Source: JANSWY01 sp965228955
GTDB lineage: Bacteria; Bacteroidota; Bacteroidia; Cytophagales; Cyclobacteriaceae
DNA length: 64,000 bases
Reading direction: 5' to 3'
Assembly (NCBI GenBank): GCA_965228955.1
Contig: OZ245848.1
Location: forward strand, 3,596,001-3,660,000
Position 1 is the first letter of the stretch; every line of letters starts with the position of its first letter. The notes beneath the pieces were generated by a model. The model was not told the origin of the DNA and did not search any database. It worked only from the letters and a program-made list of their open reading frames with translations. Both the position numbers and the translations under genes were made by a program. This document shows positions 42,980 through 50,010 of the stretch, in pieces.

Positions 42980-43522
42980 ATGAAATATTTCGACCAAACA
43001 ATTACTCACTTTGAAGACCATATAATCCAATATCTCTTGACATTGGGATTGATATTCATATTTCTGTTGGCAAGAGCGGCTGCATTAAGAATTATTAGAA
43101 GACATTCTATTTTAAATTCCATAGCCAAGTCACGTGAGCTCTACGTCAGAAAACTAATTAGTCTTGCTACCTCTCTACTATTCATCACACTAATTGGGAT
43201 GGTGTGGGAGATTTCGTTCAAGGGGCTTTCCATTTATTTTGCATCAATATTCACAGTAGTTGGTGTGGGGTTATTTGCAACATGGTCTATTCTCAGCAAC
43301 TTGACCGCATCGGTTATTTTATTTTTCTTTTTTCCACATAGAATTGGTGAGAGAATTAAGATAATTGATGGAGACAATTCTGTAGAAGGGAAAGTAGTCG
43401 ATATCACGCTATTCTATTTAAAAATAGAAACTGATGAAGGTCAACATTACTCATACCCCAATAACCTTGCAATCCAAAAACCTGTATTGCTGGTAAATCA
43501 ATCAAAAGAAACTAAATCCTAA
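42980..43522 (+). CDS. Short MscS-domain mechanosensitive channel-like protein
   Basis: 180 aa, about 60% of a canonical MscS: three hydrophobic segments (about 19-40, 62-82, 88-110) and the beta domain (FPHRIGERIKIIDGDNSVEGKVVDITLFYLK). The C-terminal alpha/beta cage is missing. The pore helix is less Gly/Ala-rich than usual (YFASIFTVVGVGLFATWSIL). Truncated forms like this occur in nature, but gating here is uncertain. Sixth in the eight-gene operon, five bases before the PepSY gene. Confidence 0.82.
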   Translation: MKYFDQTITHFEDHIIQYLLTLGLIFIFLLARAAALRIIRRHSILNSIAKSRELYVRKLISLATSLLFITLIGMVWEISFKGLSIYFASIFTVVGVGLFATWSILSNLTASVILFFFFPHRIGERIKIIDGDNSVEGKVVDITLFYLKIETDEGQHYSYPNNLAIQKPVLLVNQSKETKS

Positions 43523-43526
43523 AGAA

Positions 43527-44042
43527 ATGAAAGAAACTAATTCCAAGATAATATCCAGACTAACAAGTTTCATCATGTTAGTTGTATTACTGGCCAATAT
43601 CGGTATGGATAGGGTGCCTCCAAGGGTTCCAAATTCGGTGAAAATTACATTTATTAAGAAATATCCAAAGATCAAGAATGTAGAATGGTCAGCAATGGTG
43701 GATGGAAACTTTGTGGCCAATTTTGAGAAAGACGAAATGCAAGCAGTGGCCACTTTTCGAATAAACGGAAAATGGTTACATACAATTTTCGATATGAAAA
43801 AAGATCAAATTCCAGACTGCATGAAAGCAAGCCTGAAGCAATTTGACGAATACAAAATCTTGTCAGCATTACAAGTTGATTCCCCAAAGAAAAGTCATTA
43901 CGAGTTGAATATTGTATCTTCTGATGAAAGAGATTACGATTGGGATAGTACAGATCAAATGGAAACTGGAAATAATTTGTCTTACTATCATATCAAACTC
44001 AATTCTGAGTGTGAAACAACTTCTTTACTTAAACTACTTTAA
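43527..44042 (+). CDS. Secreted PepSY-like domain protein (paralogue 6 of 6)
   Basis: 171 aa. A hydrophobic leader (about 12-26, SFIMLVVLLANIG) is preceded by a polar stretch; the domain then follows VPNSVKITFIKKYPKIKNVEW, FVANFEKDEMQAVATF, GKWLHT, IPDC and NSEC. It is the closest relative of the paralogue at 3593-4063, including the Cys pair. Unlike the other five it has no promoter of its own but lies in the operon driven from 38909. Predicted periplasmic; beside MscS here, as the paralogue at 3593 also is. Confidence 0.82.
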   Translation: MKETNSKIISRLTSFIMLVVLLANIGMDRVPPRVPNSVKITFIKKYPKIKNVEWSAMVDGNFVANFEKDEMQAVATFRINGKWLHTIFDMKKDQIPDCMKASLKQFDEYKILSALQVDSPKKSHYELNIVSSDERDYDWDSTDQMETGNNLSYYHIKLNSECETTSLLKLL

Positions 44043-44060
44043 ATCAATACTGATAGCCAA

Positions 44061-44573
44061 ATGAAAAAACTAGCAATAATTGCGTTAATACTTTCAACTT
44101 TTGCCTGTGAGAGTAATAAAACAGTACCGCTTCCAAAAAACGACTGGAAAGAGAGAATTGTAACAAATAATGGTCTTCAAAATTTACCTGGTGGCACAAC
44201 TTACTTATCAGCATATTCTGAAATCTATAGTATCAATGAAAGTAAACCACTTCCGCTAACTGTTACAGTGAGCATTAGAAACCCAAATGTATCAGATACC
44301 ATTTTCGTAGAGAAGGCTGATTTTTATAATACAAGTGGAGAGCAGATCAGAAATTACATCAAGCAGCCAATTTATGTTACTCCAATGGAAACTGTAGAAA
44401 TTGTTATATCAAGGATAGATATGGAAGGAGGTTCAGGTGCAAACTTTATGTTTGATTGGAAAGCAGACTCAACAGCATACGATCCAATATTTGAAGCAGT
44501 GATGATTCACGCTTATGGAGGTAATTATGGTTTGTCTTTTTCAACCCAAGGAGTACTTCTGAAAAAAGAATAA
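44061..44573 (+). CDS. DUF3124 lipoprotein (copy 2)
   Basis: 170 aa with lipobox STFAC. DUF3124 landmarks YLSAYSEIYS, LTVTVSIRNPNVSDTI, FYNTSGEQI, PIYVTPMETVEIVI and GGSGANFMFDW match the copy at 32287-32814. Last gene of the operon that starts at 38956; a bidirectional terminator follows. Function unknown, presumably envelope-associated. Confidence 0.85.
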   Translation: MKKLAIIALILSTFACESNKTVPLPKNDWKERIVTNNGLQNLPGGTTYLSAYSEIYSINESKPLPLTVTVSIRNPNVSDTIFVEKADFYNTSGEQIRNYIKQPIYVTPMETVEIVISRIDMEGGSGANFMFDWKADSTAYDPIFEAVMIHAYGGNYGLSFSTQGVLLKKE

Positions 44574-44576
44574 GTT

Positions 44577-44600
44577 AAGGGTCTTTCTTTAAGACCCTTT
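44577..44600. terminator. Bidirectional intrinsic terminator
   Basis: Stem AAGGGTCTT / AAGACCCTT with flanking A and T runs, between convergent operons ending at 44573 and 44602. Confidence 0.9.
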
Positions 44601-44601
44601 A

Positions 44602-44760
44602 TTATAGCAACCCTTTTAGCTGCAACCATTGATCAATTTGATCCTTTTCATCACCATTCAAAAACTGCAGAGCTTTATTATACTCCTTTTGAAACAAGCT
44701 CCTGTCAAAACTCACCTTCTCAAGAATAGTCTTGTAATAATCTAAAAATGAATTTTTCAT
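44602..44760 (-). CDS. 52-aa NSFxDYxK-family small protein, paralogue of gene 3339-3539
   Basis: ATG 44760 on the minus strand opens a 52-residue frame beginning MKNSFLDYYKTILEKVSFDR and ending LQLKGLL, ending just before a strong terminator. It aligns along its length with the N-terminal 52 residues of the 3339-3539 product (shared NSF-DY-K--LE-VSF--SL, EY--AL). Two independent paralogues make it a genuine coding sequence. It is the last gene of a small minus-strand set with a YodC-like and a lipoprotein gene. Function unknown. Confidence 0.7.
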   Translation of the reverse strand: MKNSFLDYYKTILEKVSFDRSLFQKEYNKALQFLNGDEKDQIDQWLQLKGLL

Positions 44761-44807
44761 AACTTCTTAATTTTAGTTTTTAAAATTGGACTAAAGACCA
44801 GATTTGA

Positions 44808-45035
44808 TTAATTGCCATCTTCGGATGTATTCTCCTGGTCAACTTGATCATTCTTTTTCTCCAAAGAATCTAAATTGTTCTTTTCATCTGCTTCAACAGA
44901 GTTATCTACTGTCTCTGTTTTTGGCTTCTCCTCCTCAGATTTTCTGGATTGAGTTTCCACACAACTAATTAAGACTCCCGAAAAAATCATAAGACAAAAG
45001 CCAGCTATTAACACACTTTTACTCAACTTTTTCAT
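44808..45035 (-). CDS. Small acidic lipoprotein
   Basis: 75 aa with lipobox GVLISC (Cys25), then a low-complexity, highly charged tail rich in Glu, Asp, Asn and Lys (KSEEEKPKTETVDN...). No family recognised and probably disordered in the periplasm. Five bases after the YodC-like gene and 47 bases before the 52-aa gene, so co-transcription is likely. Confidence 0.65.
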   Translation of the reverse strand: MKKLSKSVLIAGFCLMIFSGVLISCVETQSRKSEEEKPKTETVDNSVEADEKNNLDSLEKKNDQVDQENTSEDGN

Positions 45036-45040
45036 TCTTA

Positions 45041-45304
45041 TTAATTTAAATGGTTCAATGACTGAAATAAATTGGAAAAACTATCGGAGGCTACCTTAAT
45101 CCATGGCTTGTACTTTTCAAGTTCATTTTGATGGAATGCCCGTTCAAACCACTCCCCATTAGGACCTTTCCATGTACAGAGAACTAGTTTCTTTCTTGTC
45201 TTATCACTCAGATCTGAATAATCCTGAAGGTATCGCAGTACTTCCATCACAGGCCCTCCGGATTTCTGTCTGACAGTATCTCCAACTTTAAAAAAATTCG
45301 ACAT
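45041..45304 (-). CDS. YodC-like DUF2158 family protein
   Basis: 87 aa. The N-terminal half FKVGDTVRQKSGGPVMEV is the DUF2158/YodC SH3-like signature, followed by the usual CTWKGPNGEWFERAFHQNEL. Short, cytoplasmic and of unknown biochemistry; family members bind through a small beta-barrel. A ~25-base palindrome separates it from the Hsp20 gene upstream. Probably first gene of the 45304-44602 set. Confidence 0.85.
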   Translation of the reverse strand: MSNFFKVGDTVRQKSGGPVMEVLRYLQDYSDLSDKTRKKLVLCTWKGPNGEWFERAFHQNELEKYKPWIKVASDSFSNLFQSLNHLN

Positions 45305-45320
45305 TTATTTATCCAGTTTA

Positions 45321-45345
45321 GGTGAGGTAGAATTCCTACCCCACC
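45321..45345. repeat. Imperfect 25-bp palindrome between hsp20 and the YodC-like gene
   Basis: GGTGAGGTAG / CTACCCCACC around AATTC pairs nine of ten bases. Without a following U-tract it may be an operator, an RNA-processing hairpin or a weak terminator. Confidence 0.45.
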
Positions 45346-45384
45346 AAGGTCAAAAACTCAAAAAAACATGAAGAAATGAATCTA

Positions 45385-45822
45385 CTAGGAAATAGATATC
45401 GTCTTGATTGGTTTCCTTCTTGCTTCTTCTTTTTTAGGAATCAGAAGTTTAAGAATACCATCCTCATACTTTGCTTCAATTTTATCAGACTCTACTGTAT
45501 TAGGTAAATAGAATGACCGCTTGAAAGATTGATAGTTAAACTCTCTCCTGGTATAGTTTCTGAATTGATCTTCGGTATTAGATTCATCATGCTTCACTTC
45601 AATTGTTAGCATGTCGTTATCTAATTCAAGTTGAAAATCTTTTTTGTTAAGGCCAGGTGCAGCCATTTCCACTACAAATTCATTTCCTGTTTCCATTATG
45701 TTGGTTCTTGGAATTGAATTTGAGTTTTCAGTCCAGTTTGACCAATCAAAAAGATCTCTTGTCAGAAAGTCGTCAAAAAAGCTTGATGTGGGGAATAGAT
45801 TTGATCTTCTTACTATGCTCAT
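45385..45822 (-). CDS. Hsp20/alpha-crystallin small heat-shock protein (copy 1)
   Basis: 145 aa from MSIVRRSN at ATG 45822; a longer frame reaches 45858, but the internal ATG gives the usual family length and matches the other copy. The alpha-crystallin domain (about 40-132) has VEMAAPGLNKKDFQLELD, FKRSFYLPNTV and the terminal SISxP-like motif LLIPKKEEARRKPIKTISIS. A holdase chaperone that keeps unfolded proteins soluble. Paralogue at 47825-48265. Confidence 0.92.
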   Translation of the reverse strand: MSIVRRSNLFPTSSFFDDFLTRDLFDWSNWTENSNSIPRTNIMETGNEFVVEMAAPGLNKKDFQLELDNDMLTIEVKHDESNTEDQFRNYTRREFNYQSFKRSFYLPNTVESDKIEAKYEDGILKLLIPKKEEARRKPIKTISIS

Positions 45823-45858
45823 CTTTTTAAAAATTTTAATAGTTAAACAATTAAACAC

Positions 45859-46073
45859 CTTATGTTAAATCGAATCCCGTGTATGTGTCACAGGCTATCA
45901 AAACTCAACTTTAATAAACATGTGAGTCGATTATGTATATATCGCAAATTACGATTCTTAAATTATTTTGGTTGCTTTAAAAACCTCTCAAATTTATGTT
46001 TTTAACAAATTTTAACAATCCTATTAAAGCACAGGGACCAGCTTATAATACTGCTCCCAGTACTTTCTCAAAA
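45859..46073. other. Non-coding gap upstream of hsp20 copy 1
   Basis: About 215 bases between the hsp20 frame and the end of the HtrA gene. A TGTGACA-like block exists on the minus strand but no CGTC follows at the right spacing. I see no ORF or terminator; the hsp20 promoter is unidentified. Confidence 0.4.
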
Positions 46074-47588
46074 TTATAATCCAAACGCATAGAAATATGA
46101 ACCTGGAAGGTTTTCGTAAATACCTTCAATTAACACGCCACCATCCTTAGATGACAAAGCGGCGGCCAATTGTTCAGTATTCCTGATTGGAGTTTTATCC
46201 ACTTTTGTTATGATAAAACCTTCTTTCATTTCAGTGTGCCTGCTCAGCTTACCAGCGTAGAGTTTCTTCACTCTTACACCACCTGCAATGTCCAACTCTT
46301 TTGCCGTTTTACGATCAATATCTTCAAACTCAGCTCCAAGCACATTGAATACATCGTGTTTACTGTCAGCTAGATACTTCGCTTCACCATCACGGTTCTT
46401 CAACATAACCTTCACATCAAAAATCTTACCTCCTCTTGAGATTGATAATTTCACCTCATCTCCTGGTCTGTGTCGAGCTACCATTTCCTGAAGCTCAGGT
46501 GCTGTGTTGACATCTGTGTCGTCTACTTTTAGTATCACATCACCAGCCTCAATACCGCCTTCAATTGCAGCGCCATTTTCCAATAAACTATCAACATACA
46601 CACCTTTAGATACTTCAAGTTCCTTTTCTCTTACAAGATTTGCATCTACACCTCGAATGGTTACACCTAAGTAACCTCTTTGCACTACACCATATTTCAA
46701 CAGGTCTTCTACAACCTTATTGACAATATTTGCCGGAACTGCAAAACCATAACCGGTATAAGATCCGGTTGGACTGGCGATAGCAGTATTAATTCCAACC
46801 AATCCACCTTGCAGGTTCACCAGAGCACCACCACTGTTTCCAGGGTTAATTGCAGCATCAGTTTGTATGAAAGATTCAACTGCATACTGATCCTGTAGAA
46901 TATTAATATTTCTGGACTTAGCGCTAATTATGCCTGCTGTTACAGTACTATTTAAATTAAATGGGTTACCAACCGCTAAAACCCATTCTCCAACACGTAC
47001 ATCATCTGAGTTGACCAAAGGCACAGTTGGCAAATCCGACTCGTTTATTTGAATCAATGCCAGATCAGTGCTCGGGTCTACCCCAATCACAGTAGCTTTA
47101 AAAGATCTGTTATCGTGCAATGTCACTTCTATATCTTCAGCATCCCTGATCACATGATTGTTCGTCACGATATAACCTTCAGAGTTAATAATTACTCCTG
47201 ACCCAGTTCCTACCTGCAGATTAGGTTTTTGTTGCTTTTGGCGATATCCATTTCCAGGATTCATGAATTGATCAAAAAAATCATCTCTAAAAAAATCCCT
47301 AAACGGATCTGGAAGTGTTCTATATTGTGGTCCTCCTGTCGAATAAGATGCCTGCTTTACAGATTTAATGTGAACAACAGCATTCTTCACTTTATCCGCT
47401 ACAGAGGTAAAATCTAACGGAATAATTTCATTGTTTTCATCCAGAGTGTAAACAGCACCTGCAACTGGAGTAGTGTTGATATGCTCGATTTTTACAGCAT
47501 CGTTCCTGACAACCAAATCAGGTGCAAGCCAAACTACTCCAAGGGAAATGACCAATGCAACCATTCCTGAAATCACATAGTTTTTCAT
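46074..47588 (-). CDS. degP: HtrA/DegP-type periplasmic serine protease-chaperone
   Basis: 504 aa from ATG 47588 (a TTG at 47612 is a weaker choice). N-terminal membrane anchor or signal (about 1-24), trypsin-like domain with His145 (TNNHVI), Asp175 (DLALIQ) and Ser252 (GNSGGAL), and two PDZ domains (about 290-385 and 405-500). It degrades or refolds damaged envelope proteins. Third in a transcript with hsp20 copy 2 and a 58-aa membrane protein. Co-expression of a cytosolic and a periplasmic quality-control factor is notable. Confidence 0.95.
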   Translation of the reverse strand: MKNYVISGMVALVISLGVVWLAPDLVVRNDAVKIEHINTTPVAGAVYTLDENNEIIPLDFTSVADKVKNAVVHIKSVKQASYSTGGPQYRTLPDPFRDFFRDDFFDQFMNPGNGYRQKQQKPNLQVGTGSGVIINSEGYIVTNNHVIRDAEDIEVTLHDNRSFKATVIGVDPSTDLALIQINESDLPTVPLVNSDDVRVGEWVLAVGNPFNLNSTVTAGIISAKSRNINILQDQYAVESFIQTDAAINPGNSGGALVNLQGGLVGINTAIASPTGSYTGYGFAVPANIVNKVVEDLLKYGVVQRGYLGVTIRGVDANLVREKELEVSKGVYVDSLLENGAAIEGGIEAGDVILKVDDTDVNTAPELQEMVARHRPGDEVKLSISRGGKIFDVKVMLKNRDGEAKYLADSKHDVFNVLGAEFEDIDRKTAKELDIAGGVRVKKLYAGKLSRHTEMKEGFIITKVDKTPIRNTEQLAAALSSKDGGVLIEGIYENLPGSYFYAFGL

Positions 47589-47628
47589 TTTCTTATGAAT
47601 TTTATAGTTCAACCATTAATTATCTTAG

Positions 47629-47805
47629 TCAATCCAGCCTCTGTGGATTGACATCTTCTTTGTTTTGTAATCTTGAATAGTTCTTCACCAGTGTCTGAAC
47701 CGAATTGTCCCACAACCTTTTAAGTGCTTTCGCATTTTGCAGCCCAATAAAAATGAGGACATAGAGGAAACAGACAAGTGTCAAACCAATTGCCATTTCT
47801 TCCAT
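47629..47805 (-). CDS. 58-aa single-helix membrane protein between hsp20 and degP
   Basis: ATG 47805 starts MEEMAIGLTLVCFLYVLIFI, a membrane helix, followed by a charged tail (ALKRLWDNSVQTLVKNYSRL) ending RLD. Tight spacing (19 bases after hsp20 copy 2, 40 before degP) and codon-like structure make it a likely operon member. No family recognised. A GTCAATCCA/TGGATTGAC hairpin overlaps its last codons. Confidence 0.65.
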   Translation of the reverse strand: MEEMAIGLTLVCFLYVLIFIGLQNAKALKRLWDNSVQTLVKNYSRLQNKEDVNPQRLD

Positions 47806-47824
47806 TTTCTTCAGATTTTAAAGT

Positions 47825-48265
47825 TTAAGAAATACTTATTGCCTTTGGTGGTTTAGGCTTGGCTTCTTCTTTTTTGGGAATTGATAAACTTAAAATCCCA
47901 TTCTTGTAAGAAGCATTTATTTTATCACCATCAGCAGATTCCGGAAGTTTGAAAGTTCGGGTAAATGAATGATGAGCGAACTCTCTACGGGTATAATTGG
48001 AATCTTTAGAACTCATCTCTTTTTGTGAAGAGATTGTAAGCATATCCTGATCTAGCTTCACATTGAAATCCTTTTTATCCATACCAGGAGCAGCCATTTC
48101 AATTTCAAAACCCTCATCACTCTCCAGGATATTTACCTTTGGCAAGGTTGTGTTAGTTGAAGAGTAATTGGTTCTCTTCCAATCTGATAATTCAGTGTTG
48201 AAGAAATCGTCAAACAGATTACTGAATGACGGGAACTCATTTTGATTAACTTTTGCGAGTGTCAT
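47825..48265 (-). CDS. Hsp20/alpha-crystallin small heat-shock protein (copy 2)
   Basis: 146 aa. Alpha-crystallin domain (about 42-135) with IEMAAPGMDKKDFNVKLD, TRTFKLPESADGDKI and GILSLSIPKKEEAKPKPPKAISIS. Very similar to copy 1 at 45385-45822 (shared MAAPG, KKDF, YTRREF and IPKKEEA-KP motifs). First gene of a transcript with the 58-aa membrane protein and degP; no ECF-type or enhancer motif seen upstream. Confidence 0.93.
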   Translation of the reverse strand: MTLAKVNQNEFPSFSNLFDDFFNTELSDWKRTNYSSTNTTLPKVNILESDEGFEIEMAAPGMDKKDFNVKLDQDMLTISSQKEMSSKDSNYTRREFAHHSFTRTFKLPESADGDKINASYKNGILSLSIPKKEEAKPKPPKAISIS

Positions 48266-48362
48266 AACTTTTCTGTTTAAAAATTTAAAAAATCTTTAAT
48301 TATCTGTATAGTTGGTAATCAATTCTCATTCCAGAATAAAAATATTTATTGAGTTCTGTCAA

Positions 48363-48389
48363 AGTGACTTAAACATTGCAAATTCGTCT
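48363..48389 (+). promoter_or_regulatory. ECF-type promoter of antiporter gene 48407
   Basis: AGTGACT (48363-48369), 15 bases, CGTCT (48385-48389); ATG 18 bases after the -10. Confidence 0.5.
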
Positions 48390-48406
48390 TAATCCAAACA
48401 GTCAAA

Positions 48407-49612
48407 ATGACATTTTCTATGATTCTATTATCATCCCTAAATCATGAATTAAACATCGTACTGGGTGTTTCTGGTCTCATTTTATTAATCGGTTTGGTCC
48501 TTAAAAAAATCAAACAACCATACATTATTGGATATATCCTTACTGGTATTATCCTGGGACCTTATGGTTTGAAATTAATTGATGACTACAAAACTGCAGA
48601 AGTAATTGGCGAATTGGGATTGGTGGTTTTGATGTTTTTCATAGGGATGGAAATATCTCTGAAAGACTTTATTTCTAAATGGCGGATAGCATTGTTCGGG
48701 ACAGGGTTTCAAGTGATTTTTAGTATTCTGTTGATTGTAATAATTGGGCTGGTAATGAACTGGTCACTTAACAGGATTTTGTTGCTTGGGTTCATTATTT
48801 CCTTAAGTAGCTCGGCTGTTGTAATAAAGCTGATCGATGATTTGCAGTTTCATAAAACTCAAATTGGAAATAACGTTACCAGCATTCTATTGACCCAGGA
48901 TGTGCTGATTGTTCCAATGATAATCATCATGACTTTTCTGGGAGGAGAGAAAGTTGAGACCTCACATGTAGTGATGCAGCTTATCGGAGGATCTTTGGTG
49001 GTTGGTTTTTTAATTTATCTGATGAAAAAGCAAGTCATCAATCTCCCTTTTGAAAAGACTTTAAAGAAAGATCATGAACTACAGGTATTTGCCAGTTTGA
49101 TCGTTTGTTTTGGGTTTGCTTTGTTTACCTCATTCTTTCACTTATCTGCTGGTTTAGGAGCTTTTGTTGCAGGGCTATTTGTTCACTCCTCTCCTTCTAC
49201 CAAATGGCTGCATGAAAGTTTACATTCATTCCGAGTTGTACTTATATCTATCTTCTTTCTGTCGATAGGCATGTTGATTGATTTGAATTTCATGATGGAA
49301 AACTGGGTTATTCTGGCTCTGCTGGTTGTTGGGGTTTACATCAGTAACCACGGGATCAATGCCATCTCTTTAAAATTTCTAGGCAACTCGTGGAGGGAAA
49401 GTATAATGGGAGGAGCACTTTTAGCCCAGGTCGGTGAATTTAGTTTTGTGTTGGCCTCATTGGGGTATCAATCAAATATCATAACACAATACGCTTATCA
49501 ATTGACAATTCTGGTTATTTCTATTACGATTTTCATTAGTCCTATGTGGGCCTTGGGGACCAAAGCGATTGTGAGGTTAGAAAGCACCAAAAATCCGACT
49601 CCTTTGACATAA
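48407..49612 (+). CDS. Monovalent cation:proton antiporter (CPA2/KefB-like, Na_H_Exchanger)
   Basis: 401 aa with 12-13 membrane helices and CPA2 features: KKIKQPYIIGYILTGIILGP near the start, GLVVLMFFIGMEISLKDF, and a C-terminal LLAQVGEFSFVLASLG. The TrkA-N/RCK regulatory domain of full-length KefB is absent. It exchanges K+ or Na+ for protons across the inner membrane. An ECF-type promoter lies just upstream; the gene seems monocistronic. Confidence 0.9.
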   Translation: MTFSMILLSSLNHELNIVLGVSGLILLIGLVLKKIKQPYIIGYILTGIILGPYGLKLIDDYKTAEVIGELGLVVLMFFIGMEISLKDFISKWRIALFGTGFQVIFSILLIVIIGLVMNWSLNRILLLGFIISLSSSAVVIKLIDDLQFHKTQIGNNVTSILLTQDVLIVPMIIIMTFLGGEKVETSHVVMQLIGGSLVVGFLIYLMKKQVINLPFEKTLKKDHELQVFASLIVCFGFALFTSFFHLSAGLGAFVAGLFVHSSPSTKWLHESLHSFRVVLISIFFLSIGMLIDLNFMMENWVILALLVVGVYISNHGINAISLKFLGNSWRESIMGGALLAQVGEFSFVLASLGYQSNIITQYAYQLTILVISITIFISPMWALGTKAIVRLESTKNPTPLT

Positions 49613-49686
49613 ATCAAGCTCTCGCAGGACTTTGTTCATTGACTTAGTAAACCAAGAGAAATAGATTGCTATTATTTCTCATTATC

Positions 49687-50010
49687 ATGATATATGCACT
49701 AAGTATTTTATTGTTTTTACATGGCGTGATTCATGTATTAGGTTTTTCAAAGGCTTATTGGAGTAAGAGTGTACCTCAATTGAAATCTGAAATTCCAAAA
49801 GGTGAAGGAGCTATATGGTTGACAGTCGCTATCATACTGGTGGTTTGTGCTGTATTTTTTATTCTCAAACAGGATTACTTGATTTGGCTAACAGTTGCAG
49901 GGGTTGTTCTTTCACAACTACTAATCTTTAAATCCTGGGAAGATGCTAAATACGGGACTATTGCCAATATCATTATCGTTTTGCAGATAACTTACTTGTA
50001 TCTGATCTAA
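49687..50010 (+). CDS. Four-helix membrane protein, unknown function
   Basis: 107 aa from ATG 49687; the frame can be read from TTG 49666 with a purely hydrophobic extension. Four membrane segments separated by short loops, with GEGAIWLTVAIILVVCAVFF in the centre. Similar small proteins are common in Bacteroidota and uncharacterised. Convergent with galK and overlapping its last four bases, so there is no terminator between them. Confidence 0.65.
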   Translation: MIYALSILLFLHGVIHVLGFSKAYWSKSVPQLKSEIPKGEGAIWLTVAIILVVCAVFFILKQDYLIWLTVAGVVLSQLLIFKSWEDAKYGTIANIIIVLQITYLYLI

